Shown here piece by piece: positions 7,970 through 16,906 of a DNA stretch of 64,000 nt (its first letter is position 1; each line of letters opens with the position of its first letter). The DNA is from Rubrivirga marina. GTDB lineage: Bacteria; Bacteroidota; Rhodothermia; Rhodothermales; Rubricoccaceae. Made by a program: the position numbers and the translations under genes. Under the pieces are notes generated by a model. That model did no database searches, was not told the DNA's origin, and saw nothing but the letters and a program-made list of their open reading frames with translations. Location of the stretch: assembly GCF_002283365.1 (NCBI RefSeq), contig NZ_MQWD01000001.1, positions 4,445,179-4,509,178 on the forward strand, in the 5' to 3' direction.

Positions 7970-8566
7970 TTATTCGGTGGCCGTCTCAGACGGCGTGGTC
8001 ACGGCGGCGTCGAGCGCCTGCGAGCCCGCGGCGTCGGTCTCGGGCGCCCCGAAGAGGTCGGCGTCCGGCGTCTCACGGACGAGCGGAACCGCCTCGAACT
8101 CCTCGGCGATCTCGGCCTCGGTCTCCTGCGCCTGCAACGCCTCCTCTTCGAGCACGTCGGTCGGGACGGCCGAGAGCTCCTCGAACGTGCCCCGGAAGGC
8201 GAAGTCGAGGAACGTGAACCCAAAGAAGACGAGCAGGAACGCCGTGCTCCCCAGGAAGACGAGTGTGTTCGTCTTGGTGGTCTCGAACTTGAGCCCCATA
8301 AACCGGGAGGCGACCCAGTAGACCTTCGTCGCGGCGATGCCGAGCGCGAGCGGGACGCTCAGGAAGCCGACGGGGAGAGCCGGATACGTCAGCTCCAGCC
8401 CGAACACGTTGGCGAAGCCGCGCTCCCAGAGCGCGAGGACGACGGTGAGGATCGTGAGGCCGACGAGGATCGCGAACGTCTTCTTCAGCGTCGCCGCGTC
8501 GAACACGTGGTGGCTGCCGTGGCCGGTGTGCTCGTCGTGCCCCTCGGAGTGTGCGTGGTCTGCCAT
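7970..8566 (-). CDS. coxD: Cytochrome c oxidase subunit IV (caa3 type)
   Basis: The 198-residue protein has a His-rich N-terminus and three membrane helices (ILVGLTILTVVLALWERGF; LPVGFLSVPLALGIAATKVYWVASRFM; VFLGSTAFLLVFFGFTFLDF), the layout of bacterial COX4/CtaF, including the family KVYWVASRFMGLKFE stretch after helix 2. The last 60 residues are an acidic, low-complexity tail not usual for the family. It acts as a small structural subunit of the caa3 terminal oxidase. It lies 49 bases downstream of COX3. Confidence 0.88.
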   Translation of the reverse strand: MADHAHSEGHDEHTGHGSHHVFDAATLKKTFAILVGLTILTVVLALWERGFANVFGLELTYPALPVGFLSVPLALGIAATKVYWVASRFMGLKFETTKTNTLVFLGSTAFLLVFFGFTFLDFAFRGTFEELSAVPTDVLEEEALQAQETEAEIAEEFEAVPLVRETPDADLFGAPETDAAGSQALDAAVTTPSETATE

Positions 8567-8615
8567 GGTGGGTGCGGTCCGTGACCTGCGCGGGTGCCCG
8601 TCGCCGGGCCGCGCG

Positions 8616-9806
8616 TCAGATCAGGTACATGAGGGGGAAGACGAAAATCCAGATGATGTCGACGATGTGCCAGTAGAGGCCCACGTTCTCGACCGGGGTG
8701 TACCACACGCTGGAGTAGTGGTCGCGCTGGGCGAAGAACACCAGGAAGCCGATCGCGATGATGCCGATCACGATGTGGATGGCGTGGATCCCCGTCATCA
8801 CGTAGTAGATGGCGAAGAAGATGCCGGCGCGGCGGTTCGAGAAGATCTCGCCCTCGCGCCCGTGGCCGCTCCCGTGGTCGTCGCCGTGTTCGGTCTCCAC
8901 GCCGGCCGTCGCCAGTTCGCCGGGCGCGTCGCTGTTGGCGTGCGCGGCGTCGGAGGCGGCCGCCGCGTCGAGCGCGGCCCCAGCACCTTGGGCCTCGACC
9001 GCCGCCGGCTCCCCGGTCGCGGCGCCCTCGCCCCCGCTCGCGGCGAGATCGGCCGCCTCGGCGTCGGACGCGCCCGTGGCCTCCGGGCTGTCGGGAACGG
9101 CGTCCGCGTCGCCGGACGGCGCGGCCTGGTCCTCGCCCGTGAGGGGTGCGTCGGCCGCGCCGAGCGCGCCGGACTCGGCCTCGGCCACCTCGGCGTCCTC
9201 GGTGGCCCCGGTCACCTCGGGGGCGCCCTCGTCCTCGCTGGCCGGCGTAAAGAGCGGCGTCAGCGCGACGGCGCCGTTGAGGTCGCTGACCCGCTGCGTC
9301 CCCTCGTCCAGCTCGAAGTTGACGCCCGGCCAGATGCCGAGCTCGAACTTGTGGGTGTACTCGAAATACTTCACCACGAGGAAGCCCGAAGCCAGCACGA
9401 TCGTGGCGATCAGGTTTCCCACGAGCACCTTCTTGTTGTCCATCTGCGCCCCACGGATCGCCCAGGCCATCGTCAGCGACGAGAGCAGGAGGACGAGCGT
9501 GTTCGTCGCGCCGAGGACCGTGTCGAGCTGGAGGCTCGCCTGCTCGTAGAGCTCCGGGTAGAGGACGCGGAAGATGCCGTAGGCCACGAACATCCCGCCG
9601 AACAGAAGGATCTCCGTGGACAGGAACAGCCACATGCCCAGCTTCGACGCCTCGAACTGCTGCTCGGAGGAGACGAAGAAGTGCTGGAGCCTCGACGGGT
9701 GGAGCTGGCCGTCGTGCCCGACGAGCATGTGCTCCTCGTGCCCGTGCCCGTCGCCTCCGTGGGCGGCGTGCGGGTCGTCGACCGTGACCGAGTGGGACGT
9801 TGCCAT
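8616..9806 (-). CDS. coxC: Cytochrome c oxidase subunit III with a large acidic insertion
   Basis: The 396-residue protein has subunit III landmarks: KLGMWLFLSTEILLFGGMF at residues 55-73, then two further helices to about 150, and after a gap the family end MTGIHAIHIVIGI (337-349) and YWHIVDIIWIFVFPLMYL. Between them, residues about 186-320 form an Ala/Glu/Asp/Gly-rich low-complexity stretch with no hydrophobic segment, absent from ordinary COX3, followed by a His-rich patch GDDHGSGHG. The protein is therefore far longer than the family's usual 200-260 residues. Subunit III is an integral part of the oxidase and stabilises subunit I. The insertion would sit in an extramembrane loop. Confidence 0.92.
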   Translation of the reverse strand: MATSHSVTVDDPHAAHGGDGHGHEEHMLVGHDGQLHPSRLQHFFVSSEQQFEASKLGMWLFLSTEILLFGGMFVAYGIFRVLYPELYEQASLQLDTVLGATNTLVLLLSSLTMAWAIRGAQMDNKKVLVGNLIATIVLASGFLVVKYFEYTHKFELGIWPGVNFELDEGTQRVSDLNGAVALTPLFTPASEDEGAPEVTGATEDAEVAEAESGALGAADAPLTGEDQAAPSGDADAVPDSPEATGASDAEAADLAASGGEGAATGEPAAVEAQGAGAALDAAAASDAAHANSDAPGELATAGVETEHGDDHGSGHGREGEIFSNRRAGIFFAIYYVMTGIHAIHIVIGIIAIGFLVFFAQRDHYSSVWYTPVENVGLYWHIVDIIWIFVFPLMYLI

Positions 9807-9831
9807 GAGTCTGTGTGCGTGGGGAGCCGGT

Positions 9832-9867
9832 CCGCCTCGGGCCCCTCTCTGGGGGTGCCCGAGGCGG
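9832..9867. repeat. CCGCCTCG-type palindrome, copy 3 (between COX1 and COX3)
   Basis: Arms CCGCCTCGGGC and GCCCGAGGCGG form an 11-bp stem around a 14-base loop. It begins six bases downstream of the COX1 stop on the minus strand and ends 26 bases upstream of the COX3 start. Here it lies inside an operon, so it may stabilise or attenuate the transcript rather than end it. Confidence 0.8.
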
Positions 9868-9873
9868 GGCGGG

Positions 9874-11727
9874 CTACATGTCGGCCGCGGAGTCGGGCTG
9901 GCGCGTGCCGTCGTCGATCTCCTGGTCCATCTCCTGCGGGCCGCCGACCTCGACGATCGGGACCGGCGCGCCGCGCTGGCTGTCGCCGGAGGTCTGGAAC
10001 AGGACCTCGTAGTCGTACGGCCCGTGGGTCACGAGCGGCGTGTGGTGGAAGTTGTGGTGGTCCGGCGGGCTCGTCGTGTGGGTCCACTCGAGGGTGGCGC
10101 CGCCCCAGGGGTTGCCCGGCGCGCGCGGCGTCTTCTTGCGGAGCGAGAGCATCCCGTTGACGAGGACGACCAGCAGGCCGAGCCCGAGCACGTACGAGCC
10201 AATGGTCGAGGCCTGGTGGAGCGGCTCGAGCCACGGCATGTCCGGGTAGTCGTAGTACCGGCGCGGCATGCCCTGGCTGCCCATGACGAACTGGATGAAG
10301 AACGTCATGTTGAAGCCGAGGAACACGAGGAGCGCCGAGATCTTGCCCAGCGTCTCGTTGTAGAGCCGGCCCGTCATCTTCGGCCACCAGTAGTGGATCC
10401 CGCCGAGGAACGCCATCACCGTCCCGCCCATCATCACGTAGTGGAAGTGGGCGACCACGAAGTACGTGTCGTGGAGGTGGATGTCGACCGCGAGCGCGCC
10501 GACCATGATGCCCGTCACGCCGCCGATCGTGAACAGGAACAGGAACGTCAGCGCGTAGAGCATCGGCGTCTTCAGCCACACGCTCCCCTTGTACATCGTC
10601 CAGACCCAGTTAAAGATCTTGATACCGGACGGGATGCCGATGAGGAACGTGATGAGCGAGAACACCACCGAGCTCACCGGGCTCTGCCCCGACGTGAACA
10701 TGTGATGGCCCCACACGAGGAAGCCCAAGAGGGCGATCGCCACCGACGACAGCGCGACGGCGCGGTAGCCGTAGACCCGCTGGCGGCTGAACGTCCCCAT
10801 GAGCTCCGAGATCACGCCGAACGCCGGCAGGATCATGATGTAGACGGCCGGGTGGCTGTAGAACCAGAAGAAGTGCTGGAACAGGACCGGGTCGCCCCCG
10901 AGGGCCGGGTCGAAGATGCCGATCCCCATCACGCGCTCCATCACGAGGAGCACCATCGTGATGCCGATGACCGGCGTCGCCAAGATCTGGACGATCGAGG
11001 TCGCGTAGATCGACCACAGGAAGAGCGGCATCCGGTTCCAGGTCATCCCCGGCGCCCGCATCTTGTGGATCGTCACGATAAAGTTGAGGCCCGTCAGGAT
11101 CGACGAGAAGCCCATCACGAAGGCCCCCAGCGCCATCGCGATCACGGCCGTCCCGGTCTCCTTCGAGTACGGCGTGTAGAACGTCCAGCCCGTGTCGACG
11201 CCGCCCGTCGTGATCGACCACAGCGCGATGCTCGCGCCGGCCGCGTAGACGTAGAGGCTCAGGAGGTTGAGCCGAGGGAACGCCACGTCCTTCGCGCCCA
11301 CCATGATGGGGAGCAGGAAGTTGCCCATCGTCGCCGGGATCGATGGGATGATGAAAAGGAACACCATGATGAGGCCGTGCATGGTGAACACCCGGTTGTA
11401 GGTGTCCGGCCCCATGATGTTGCCCCCGATGACGGCCCCAGTGTCGCTGTACTGGTTCACGAAGAACAGCTCCGTCCGGATGCCGAGCGCGAGGAGGCCG
11501 GCGACCGTGAAGAACACCGAGACGGCCACGAGATACATGATCCCGATCCGCTTGTGGTCCACGGAGAGCGCCCACGACTTGACCCAGGCCCACGCCCGGG
11601 CGAGGCCGCGGACGTCGTCGGCCGGGCGGGGCTCGCGGAGGTAGTTGTGGACCGGCTCGTGGCCGACCGGGTACGCCCGCGCGGCGGGCGCCGGCGCGGT
11701 CTGAGGAGTCTGGGTGAGCGTCGCCAT
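9874..11727 (-). CDS. coxA: Cytochrome c oxidase subunit I, A2-type haem-copper oxidase
   Basis: The 617-residue protein has twelve or more membrane helices and the haem-copper core: MHGLIMVF (haem His), [13 protein letters not shown] near residue 290 (CuB His and the cross-linked Tyr), WGHHMFTSG (two CuB His) and HFHYVMMGG (haem a and a3 His). The loop reads YSHPAVY and not GHPEVY, so the D-channel Glu is missing and the YS motif of A2-type oxidases is present, as described for R. marinus caa3. It reduces oxygen and pumps protons. Extra helices at the C-terminus ([16 protein letters not shown]) are usual for caa3. The gene lies 47 bases downstream of COX2. Confidence 0.96.
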   Translation of the reverse strand: MATLTQTPQTAPAPAARAYPVGHEPVHNYLREPRPADDVRGLARAWAWVKSWALSVDHKRIGIMYLVAVSVFFTVAGLLALGIRTELFFVNQYSDTGAVIGGNIMGPDTYNRVFTMHGLIMVFLFIIPSIPATMGNFLLPIMVGAKDVAFPRLNLLSLYVYAAGASIALWSITTGGVDTGWTFYTPYSKETGTAVIAMALGAFVMGFSSILTGLNFIVTIHKMRAPGMTWNRMPLFLWSIYATSIVQILATPVIGITMVLLVMERVMGIGIFDPALGGDPVLFQHFFWFYSHPAVYIMILPAFGVISELMGTFSRQRVYGYRAVALSSVAIALLGFLVWGHHMFTSGQSPVSSVVFSLITFLIGIPSGIKIFNWVWTMYKGSVWLKTPMLYALTFLFLFTIGGVTGIMVGALAVDIHLHDTYFVVAHFHYVMMGGTVMAFLGGIHYWWPKMTGRLYNETLGKISALLVFLGFNMTFFIQFVMGSQGMPRRYYDYPDMPWLEPLHQASTIGSYVLGLGLLVVLVNGMLSLRKKTPRAPGNPWGGATLEWTHTTSPPDHHNFHHTPLVTHGPYDYEVLFQTSGDSQRGAPVPIVEVGGPQEMDQEIDDGTRQPDSAADM

Positions 11728-11774
11728 AGGTGCGGGGGGTGGGAGGCCGGAGCCTCAGGGGCTACGCGGAAGGG

Positions 11775-12917
11775 TTACTCGGAGCGGACGGCGTCGCGGT
11801 CACTCGGGTCGACGGGGTCGGCGACCGGCGTGCCGGGGTCGCCCATCCCGCCCTCCGGCGGCTGCGCGTCCACCGAGGCCTCCTCGTCGCCGGTGGGGAC
11901 GACCCGGTCCGCCTCGGTGGCGGCGCCGCTGACCTCGCGGATGTAGGCGGCGAGGCCGGCGACCTGCTCCTCGTTGAGCTGGCCGTCGTACGACGGCATG
12001 TTGCCGTTCTCGTAGCCCGGCACGATGTAGGCCTGCGGGTACAGGATCGCCTCCGCGATGTAGGCGTCGTCGACGACGCCGGACTCGGAGCCGGGCCGCG
12101 GCTGGCCCCAGATGTTCTGCCACGATGGGCCCACGCCGGCCGTGCCGTCGACCGAGTGGCACGTGTTGCAGTTGCGCTGCGTGTAGAGCTGCTCGCCGAG
12201 GTCGACCGGCGCCTGCGGCTCGTTGTTGCCGATCTCGCCCCGGAGCGCGGCGTAGTACGTGTCGCGGTCGACGACGTGGATCAGGGCGCCCATGTTCGAG
12301 TGGGCCGTGCCGCAGTACTCCGTGCAGAGCACCTGGTACGTCCCCACCCGCGGCGCCTCGAACCAGACGTAGGCGTAGCGGTTGGGGATCACGTCGTGCT
12401 TGATCCTGAACTCGGGCACGTAGAAGCTGTGGAGGACGTCCTGGCTCGTCATCTCGAGCCGGACCGGCGTGCCGACCGGGACCCAGATCTCGCCGAAACC
12501 CTGGATGCCGTTCTGGTACTCGAACGTCCAGGCCCACTTCTGCGCCTTCACGTTGACCGTGATCGCGTCACTCGGTGGGATGGCCGTGCCGACGTAGGCC
12601 CGGAAGCCCCAGAAGAACACGACGAGCACGAGGAGCGTCGGGACCACGATCCAGCTCATCTCCAGCCACTTGCTCTCGTGCACGTCGACCGGGCGGTCGA
12701 CGTGGCTCTGACGCCGGTACTTCCAGACGAAGTACACCATCGCCGCGGCGACGATGATCGTCAGGATGATCGAGGCGTAGAGGATGAAGTTGAACAGGCC
12801 GTCGATCTCGTGGGCCGTCGTCGACTCCTGCGGCGGGAGCCACAGAGAGCCGCCCTCCGTCCAGAAGGACTGGCGGGTCGGGGCGCCGGCCAGCGAGTCG
12901 GGAGTCGTCTGCATCAT
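11775..12917 (-). CDS. coxB: Cytochrome c oxidase subunit II fused to cytochrome c (caa3)
   Basis: The 380-residue protein has two membrane helices (about 41-66 and 88-108), a cupredoxin domain with the CuA ligands H163, C198-x3-C202, H206 and M209 (CTEYCGTAHSNM), and a C-terminal class I cytochrome c domain with CNTCH at 250-254 and axial Met in NGNMPSY (M307). This fusion defines caa3 oxidases; the c domain takes electrons from a donor such as alternative complex III or a HiPIP. The last 45 residues are acidic and Pro-rich. Two adjacent ATGs (12917 and 12914) could start it. SCO, the CuA chaperone, is directly upstream. Confidence 0.96.
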   Translation of the reverse strand: MMQTTPDSLAGAPTRQSFWTEGGSLWLPPQESTTAHEIDGLFNFILYASIILTIIVAAAMVYFVWKYRRQSHVDRPVDVHESKWLEMSWIVVPTLLVLVVFFWGFRAYVGTAIPPSDAITVNVKAQKWAWTFEYQNGIQGFGEIWVPVGTPVRLEMTSQDVLHSFYVPEFRIKHDVIPNRYAYVWFEAPRVGTYQVLCTEYCGTAHSNMGALIHVVDRDTYYAALRGEIGNNEPQAPVDLGEQLYTQRNCNTCHSVDGTAGVGPSWQNIWGQPRPGSESGVVDDAYIAEAILYPQAYIVPGYENGNMPSYDGQLNEEQVAGLAAYIREVSGAATEADRVVPTGDEEASVDAQPPEGGMGDPGTPVADPVDPSDRDAVRSE

Positions 12918-12953
12918 CGGGGCAAGGTCGTCGCGGGGTGCGACGACGGAGAG

Positions 12954-13862
12954 TCAGTGGGAAGGCGCGGGGTGGGCATCGGGGCCGACCGCGTCGCGCC
13001 AGCCGTCGGGGTCCTTTCGAGACTCGCGACGCCAGAAGTACACGAGGAGCCCGCCGAACACGAGGAGCAGCAGCCCGCCGCCGAGCTTCGTGATCTGGAG
13101 GATGGCCAGAGAGTACGACTGGGCGTCCTCGTCGTACTCGTAACACGTGATGAGGAACCGGTCGAACGCGCTGCCGACGGTCCCCTCGCTGGCCTCGACG
13201 AGGCCGAGCTTGACGGTCTTGGGGTCGTGGTCGATGCCGTAGAGGTAGCGCGTGACCTTGCCCGTCGGGCTGAGGAGGACGTTCGCGGCGTTGTGGGCGT
13301 ACTCGCCCGTCCGCGGGTCCCAGGCGTAACGGTAGCCGACGGCGTCGGCGAGAGCCTCGACGCTCGCCTTGTGCTCCTCGCCGACGGTCCAGAAGTGGAA
13401 CGCATCGAGGTCGCCGAACTCGGCGATCCGGGCGTACTTCGCCTTGGCGCTGTCGGCGCGGGCCGGCGTGTCGCGCGGGTCAACGGAGACGGCCAGCACC
13501 TCATAGTCCTCGCCCAACGTGAGGTCGGTCTCGGCGATGGCGTCGGCCGTCCCATCGAGCACGAGGCTGCACACCATGGGGCACGAGTGGTAGACGAACG
13601 CGACCATGAGCGGCCGCTCGCCGTCGAGCAGCGTCGCGAGCGAGACCTCGTCGCCGTCCTCGTCGAAGAACGTGAGGTCCGTCGGGACCACCTCGCCCAG
13701 GAACTCGGTGATGCCGACGGCGCCGGCCAGCCGGTTCGGGAGCGCGCCCTGACCCTCCTCCCCGTCGAGCAGGGGCATCGAGCCCGCACGCGTGACCTGC
13801 GCCTGTGCCCCGACCGCCAGAGCGGCCCCAACGAGGAGGGTCAGGAGGGCACGGGCACGCAT
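12954..13862 (-). CDS. SCO1/SenC copper chaperone with C-terminal membrane anchor
   Basis: The 302-residue protein (ATG at 13862; a GTG one codon earlier is also possible) starts with a cleavable-type signal and holds the SCO thioredoxin fold: VAFVYHSCPMVCSLV with the CxxxC copper ligands (94 and 98), VSVDPRDTP, and a distal His in GIDHDPKTVKLG. Residues about 245-275 (ILQITKLGGGLLLLVFGGLLVYFW) form a C-terminal membrane helix, unlike classical SCO with an N-terminal anchor. It loads copper into CuA of the adjacent subunit II. Its start touches the stop of the previous gene (TGATG), so the two are coupled. Confidence 0.92.
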   Translation of the reverse strand: MRARALLTLLVGAALAVGAQAQVTRAGSMPLLDGEEGQGALPNRLAGAVGITEFLGEVVPTDLTFFDEDGDEVSLATLLDGERPLMVAFVYHSCPMVCSLVLDGTADAIAETDLTLGEDYEVLAVSVDPRDTPARADSAKAKYARIAEFGDLDAFHFWTVGEEHKASVEALADAVGYRYAWDPRTGEYAHNAANVLLSPTGKVTRYLYGIDHDPKTVKLGLVEASEGTVGSAFDRFLITCYEYDEDAQSYSLAILQITKLGGGLLLLVFGGLLVYFWRRESRKDPDGWRDAVGPDAHPAPSH

Positions 13863-14653
13863 CACTCGATGTCGTCGGGGACGGCCTCGGCGCCGTCGGC
13901 GTCCAGGTCACCGTCGTTCTCGATCAACTCGACCGTGTCGACGTCCTCGTCGACGCCCACTTCCTCCTCGCCGTCACCGGCGGGGAGCGTCCGAGGAGCG
14001 ATCTCGCCACGCTGGGGCGTGGCCTGGATGGCCCGGCCCATGCCGCGGTCGAGCGAGAGCGTGTTCCACTGCTGACGCCGCGACGGGAGGCCGGCCCCGT
14101 CGGCCGAGCCGTAGTCGACGGCGACGAGGCCCATGGCCCGCGAGATCGGGAGGCCGTACGTCGAGTCGGAGCGGGTGTACTGGTCGAGCTTCGCGACCGC
14201 CTCGGCGCGGAGGTCCAGCTGCTCGTAGTTGACCGCCTGCCCCTCGGCCCGCTCGCCGACCTGCGTCCGGAACGGGATGTAGAACAGGTAGATCAGGATG
14301 ACGGCGAGCGCGGCGACGGCCGCCAGCGTCGCGGCGACGAGGCCGAGCAGCTGGCCGCCCTCGATCCCCTCCTCCTCGACGCCCATCCGGGCGAGGAGCG
14401 CCTCGGCCTCGGGGTCGCGGTCGCCCGTGACCTCCGCGGCCTCTTCGGACACCTCTGCCCCGGCCGAGCTGACGAGGCCTGCGACGGGCCCGTTCGGCTC
14501 GTCCTGCTCGGGACGCACCGTCTGGTCGGCACCCGGGCGGGTCCCCTCCTGGGCCGGCGGCACCGGCTCCGTCTCGTGCGGGTTCGGCACGGGATCCTCG
14601 GGGCGTTGGGGGCGGTCGCCGGCCGGCGGAGTCGTGGGGGCCTGGTCGCTCAT
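13862..14653 (-). CDS. Single-pass membrane protein of unknown function in the act-cox operon
   Basis: The 263-residue protein has a disordered Pro/Glu-rich N-terminus (1-85), one membrane helix (QLLGLVAATLAAVAALAVILIYLFYIPF, about 101-128), and a periplasmic-type region with YEQLDLRAEAVAKLDQY and YGLPISRAMGLVAVDYG, then an acidic tail. The block ending IPISRAMGLV is similar in style to a short protein encoded between act and cox genes in related bacteria, but I cannot name a family. Its TGA overlaps the SCO start. An assembly factor or accessory subunit linking alternative complex III and caa3 is an inference from position. Confidence 0.75.
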   Translation of the reverse strand: MSDQAPTTPPAGDRPQRPEDPVPNPHETEPVPPAQEGTRPGADQTVRPEQDEPNGPVAGLVSSAGAEVSEEAAEVTGDRDPEAEALLARMGVEEEGIEGGQLLGLVAATLAAVAALAVILIYLFYIPFRTQVGERAEGQAVNYEQLDLRAEAVAKLDQYTRSDSTYGLPISRAMGLVAVDYGSADGAGLPSRRQQWNTLSLDRGMGRAIQATPQRGEIAPRTLPAGDGEEEVGVDEDVDTVELIENDGDLDADGAEAVPDDIE

Positions 14654-14681
14654 TGGTCAGACAACGGGTCGAACCCGGACG

Positions 14682-14756
14682 TGTTTTCAGTTTTGATTGA
14701 AAGCTCCGTGGAGCAGACAGCGGACCGCGTCGGGCCGAGCCTGAAGACGGCTCGGC
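14682..14756 (-). promoter_or_regulatory. Hairpin and AT-rich patch between act and cox halves of the operon
   Basis: Twelve bases past the actF stop is a perfect 8-bp hairpin (GCCGAGCC at 14734-14741, GGCTCGGC at 14749-14756, loop TGAAGAC). Further downstream on the minus strand, 14682-14706 is strikingly AT-rich for this DNA (contains TTTCAATCAAAACTGAAAAC read on the minus strand). Together they suggest partial termination or processing after actF and a second promoter for the cox half. No TANCTTNG box is seen. Confidence 0.4.
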
Positions 14757-14767
14757 TCCCGTCGTCC

Positions 14768-16135
14768 CTACACGTTCTCGAAGCGGAGCGAGTCGGCGAA
14801 GTAGGGGTCGGCGTACGGCGTGATCGCATGGCGCCCGAGGCGGAGGATGGCGGCGCCGACGTAGAGCCCGAAGAGCCCGAGCCAGACGGCCATCTCCACG
14901 AGCGGGAGGTGCGGCTCGACCACGTGGAGCGCCATGCCCGAGGTCGCCTCATGGACGGCCTCGGGGGCCGGGACGGCCTGGAGGCTCGCCAGCAGCTCGC
15001 CGCCGCTCGCGAGGGCGGCGTGGCCCGCCTCGGCGGCCACGTGCATCGACGGCATCGCGATCCACCAGAGATCGACCCAGTGCATCACGAGGAGCCAGAC
15101 GGCCATCGTCGCGAGGGCCGGCGCAATCCGCTTCGTCGCCCGCGGGAGCAGGATCAGGAACGGGAGGACGAAGTGGAAAATCAACAGCGCCCACGAGACC
15201 GTTTCCCAGCCGCCCTCGAACCGCTTGTGGAACCAGACGATCTCCTCGGGCAGGTTCGCGTACCAGTAGAGCATGTACTGGCTGAACGAGACGTACGTCC
15301 AGAACACGACGAAGGCGAACATGAACTTGCCCATGTCCTGCGTGTGCTCCGTCGTGATCTCGTCGGCCATCCCGGCCTTCTTGAGCAGGAGCGCCAGGAA
15401 CGTGATGAGGCAGAGCGCGCCGAGCCAGCCGCCGGCGAAGAAGTAGACCCCGAACATGGTCGAGAACCAGTGCGGGTCGGTCGACATGAGGAGGTCGTAC
15501 CCAAAGAAGGCTGTGAAGACGGCCGCAATGGGGATCCCGACCGCGCTCCACCAGCGCTGATCCAAGGTGTTCTGGGGGTCCGGCTTGGTGTCGTTGCGGA
15601 CCGAGAGCGCGTAGAGCTTCGCCCCGAGGACCGAGAAGACGACGAAGTACAGGACGTACCGGACGATGAAGAACGGGACGTTCAGGTAGGCCGCCTTCCC
15701 CGCGATGATGGCGTCGTACTCGGGCGAGGCCGGGTCGAACAGCTCGTGGTGCGTCCAGTGGAACAGGTCGTGCATCCCGAGGAGCACGGGGATGCCGGCG
15801 AGCGCGAGGAGCGGGAACGAGGCCGCGAGCGTCTCGGCGATCCGTCGGATCGTGACCGACCACTTGGCCTTCGTGACGTGCTGGATCATCACGAAGAACA
15901 GGGCGCCGATGCTGATCGAGACGCAGAAGACCCACCCGATGAGGTAGGAGAACAGGACGCGCGGCGTGTCGCCGGCCGCGAGGCCGAACACGACGCCGAT
16001 CGCGAGGAGCGCCAGCCCGACGCCGATCGGCGCGACCCACCAGCGCTGGTCGCCGGTGAACCGGTAGCGCGCCGGCACCCGGTCGCCCTCGGCGGCGACG
16101 GGGTCGAAGAGGAACTGCGTGAGGGGGTTCGCCAT
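14768..16135 (-). CDS. actF: Alternative complex III membrane subunit ActF
   Basis: The 455-residue protein has about ten membrane helices beginning WVAPIGVGLALLAIGVVFGLA and containing FHWTHHELFDP, a His-rich segment typical of ActF, and WTYVSFSQYMLYWYANLPEE, a strong family block. ActF is the second large quinol-side membrane subunit of alternative complex III (quinol:cytochrome c/HiPIP oxidoreductase). A longer frame to 16186 exists; ATG 16135 (MANPLTQFLFDPVAAEGDRV) gives the usual N-terminus. It follows actE by 60 bases and ends the act part of the operon. Confidence 0.92.
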   Translation of the reverse strand: MANPLTQFLFDPVAAEGDRVPARYRFTGDQRWWVAPIGVGLALLAIGVVFGLAAGDTPRVLFSYLIGWVFCVSISIGALFFVMIQHVTKAKWSVTIRRIAETLAASFPLLALAGIPVLLGMHDLFHWTHHELFDPASPEYDAIIAGKAAYLNVPFFIVRYVLYFVVFSVLGAKLYALSVRNDTKPDPQNTLDQRWWSAVGIPIAAVFTAFFGYDLLMSTDPHWFSTMFGVYFFAGGWLGALCLITFLALLLKKAGMADEITTEHTQDMGKFMFAFVVFWTYVSFSQYMLYWYANLPEEIVWFHKRFEGGWETVSWALLIFHFVLPFLILLPRATKRIAPALATMAVWLLVMHWVDLWWIAMPSMHVAAEAGHAALASGGELLASLQAVPAPEAVHEATSGMALHVVEPHLPLVEMAVWLGLFGLYVGAAILRLGRHAITPYADPYFADSLRFENV

Positions 16136-16195
16136 GAGGGTCGAATGCGTGACTCGGGAGGAGGGGCGTTGCGCGCCCTGCCTCACGGATCCGTC

Positions 16196-16846
16196 TTAGT
16201 TCTGCCGGACGTTGGGGTTGGCGGTGCTGAGCCGTTCGCGCTCCGTCTCGGGGAGGTCGGCGGCCGAGCCGGCCTGCGAGCGCTGGAGCGCGCGGACGAA
16301 GGCCACGACGGCCCAGCGGTCGGCCGGGGCGATCTCGTGCCCGTAGCTCGGCATCGTGTTGATGCCGTTCTGGATCACGTCGTAGATGTACCCGTCGGGC
16401 CGGGCGCGGAGCGCGTCGGTGTGGTAGCTCGGGACCGAGAAGCCGTAGCCCAGCCCGCCGTTCCCGACGGCGACGATGCCGCGGCCGTCGCCGGCGTAGC
16501 CGTGACACACCGTGCAGTAGATGTTGTAGCGCTCCTGGCCGCGCTCGAGGAGCGCCGGCGTGACCTCGATCGGGACTTCCGGGACGTAGGCGCCGTCGGC
16601 CGTCCGGCCGTACTCGAACGGCGCGTTCTCGGCCGTCTTGAGCTGGCCCCGCGCGACGGTCCCCGCCACGGGCGTCCGCATGGCGGCGCCGTCGGCGAAG
16701 AACGGGTTGGCCTCCTGCGCCTCGAACCGCTGGACGTAGTCCATGTTGAGGTTCGGGTGGATCGGCGGGGCCTCGCTGGTCATGCCGCGGCAGCCGCCGA
16801 GGCCGACCGCCAGCACAGCGAGGGCGAGGAGAGATCGATGGGTCAT
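16196..16846 (-). CDS. actE: Alternative complex III mono-haem cytochrome c lipoprotein ActE
   Basis: The 216-residue protein begins MTHRSLLALAVLAVGLGGC, a lipoprotein signal with the lipid-attachment Cys at 19. It has one haem c site, YCTVCHG, and a distal Met in INTMPSYGHEI, then WAVVAFVRALQRSQ, the usual end of ActE. It passes electrons from the ActB Fe-S/haem chain to the periplasmic acceptor. ATG 16846 was preferred to a longer frame because it gives the signal peptide. Confidence 0.93.
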   Translation of the reverse strand: MTHRSLLALAVLAVGLGGCRGMTSEAPPIHPNLNMDYVQRFEAQEANPFFADGAAMRTPVAGTVARGQLKTAENAPFEYGRTADGAYVPEVPIEVTPALLERGQERYNIYCTVCHGYAGDGRGIVAVGNGGLGYGFSVPSYHTDALRARPDGYIYDVIQNGINTMPSYGHEIAPADRWAVVAFVRALQRSQAGSAADLPETERERLSTANPNVRQN

Positions 16847-16906
16847 GGTCTGGGACGTCGCGCGTAGGTCGGGGGTCTCCCCCACGCCCCCGCACGACGG
16901 GCTACT

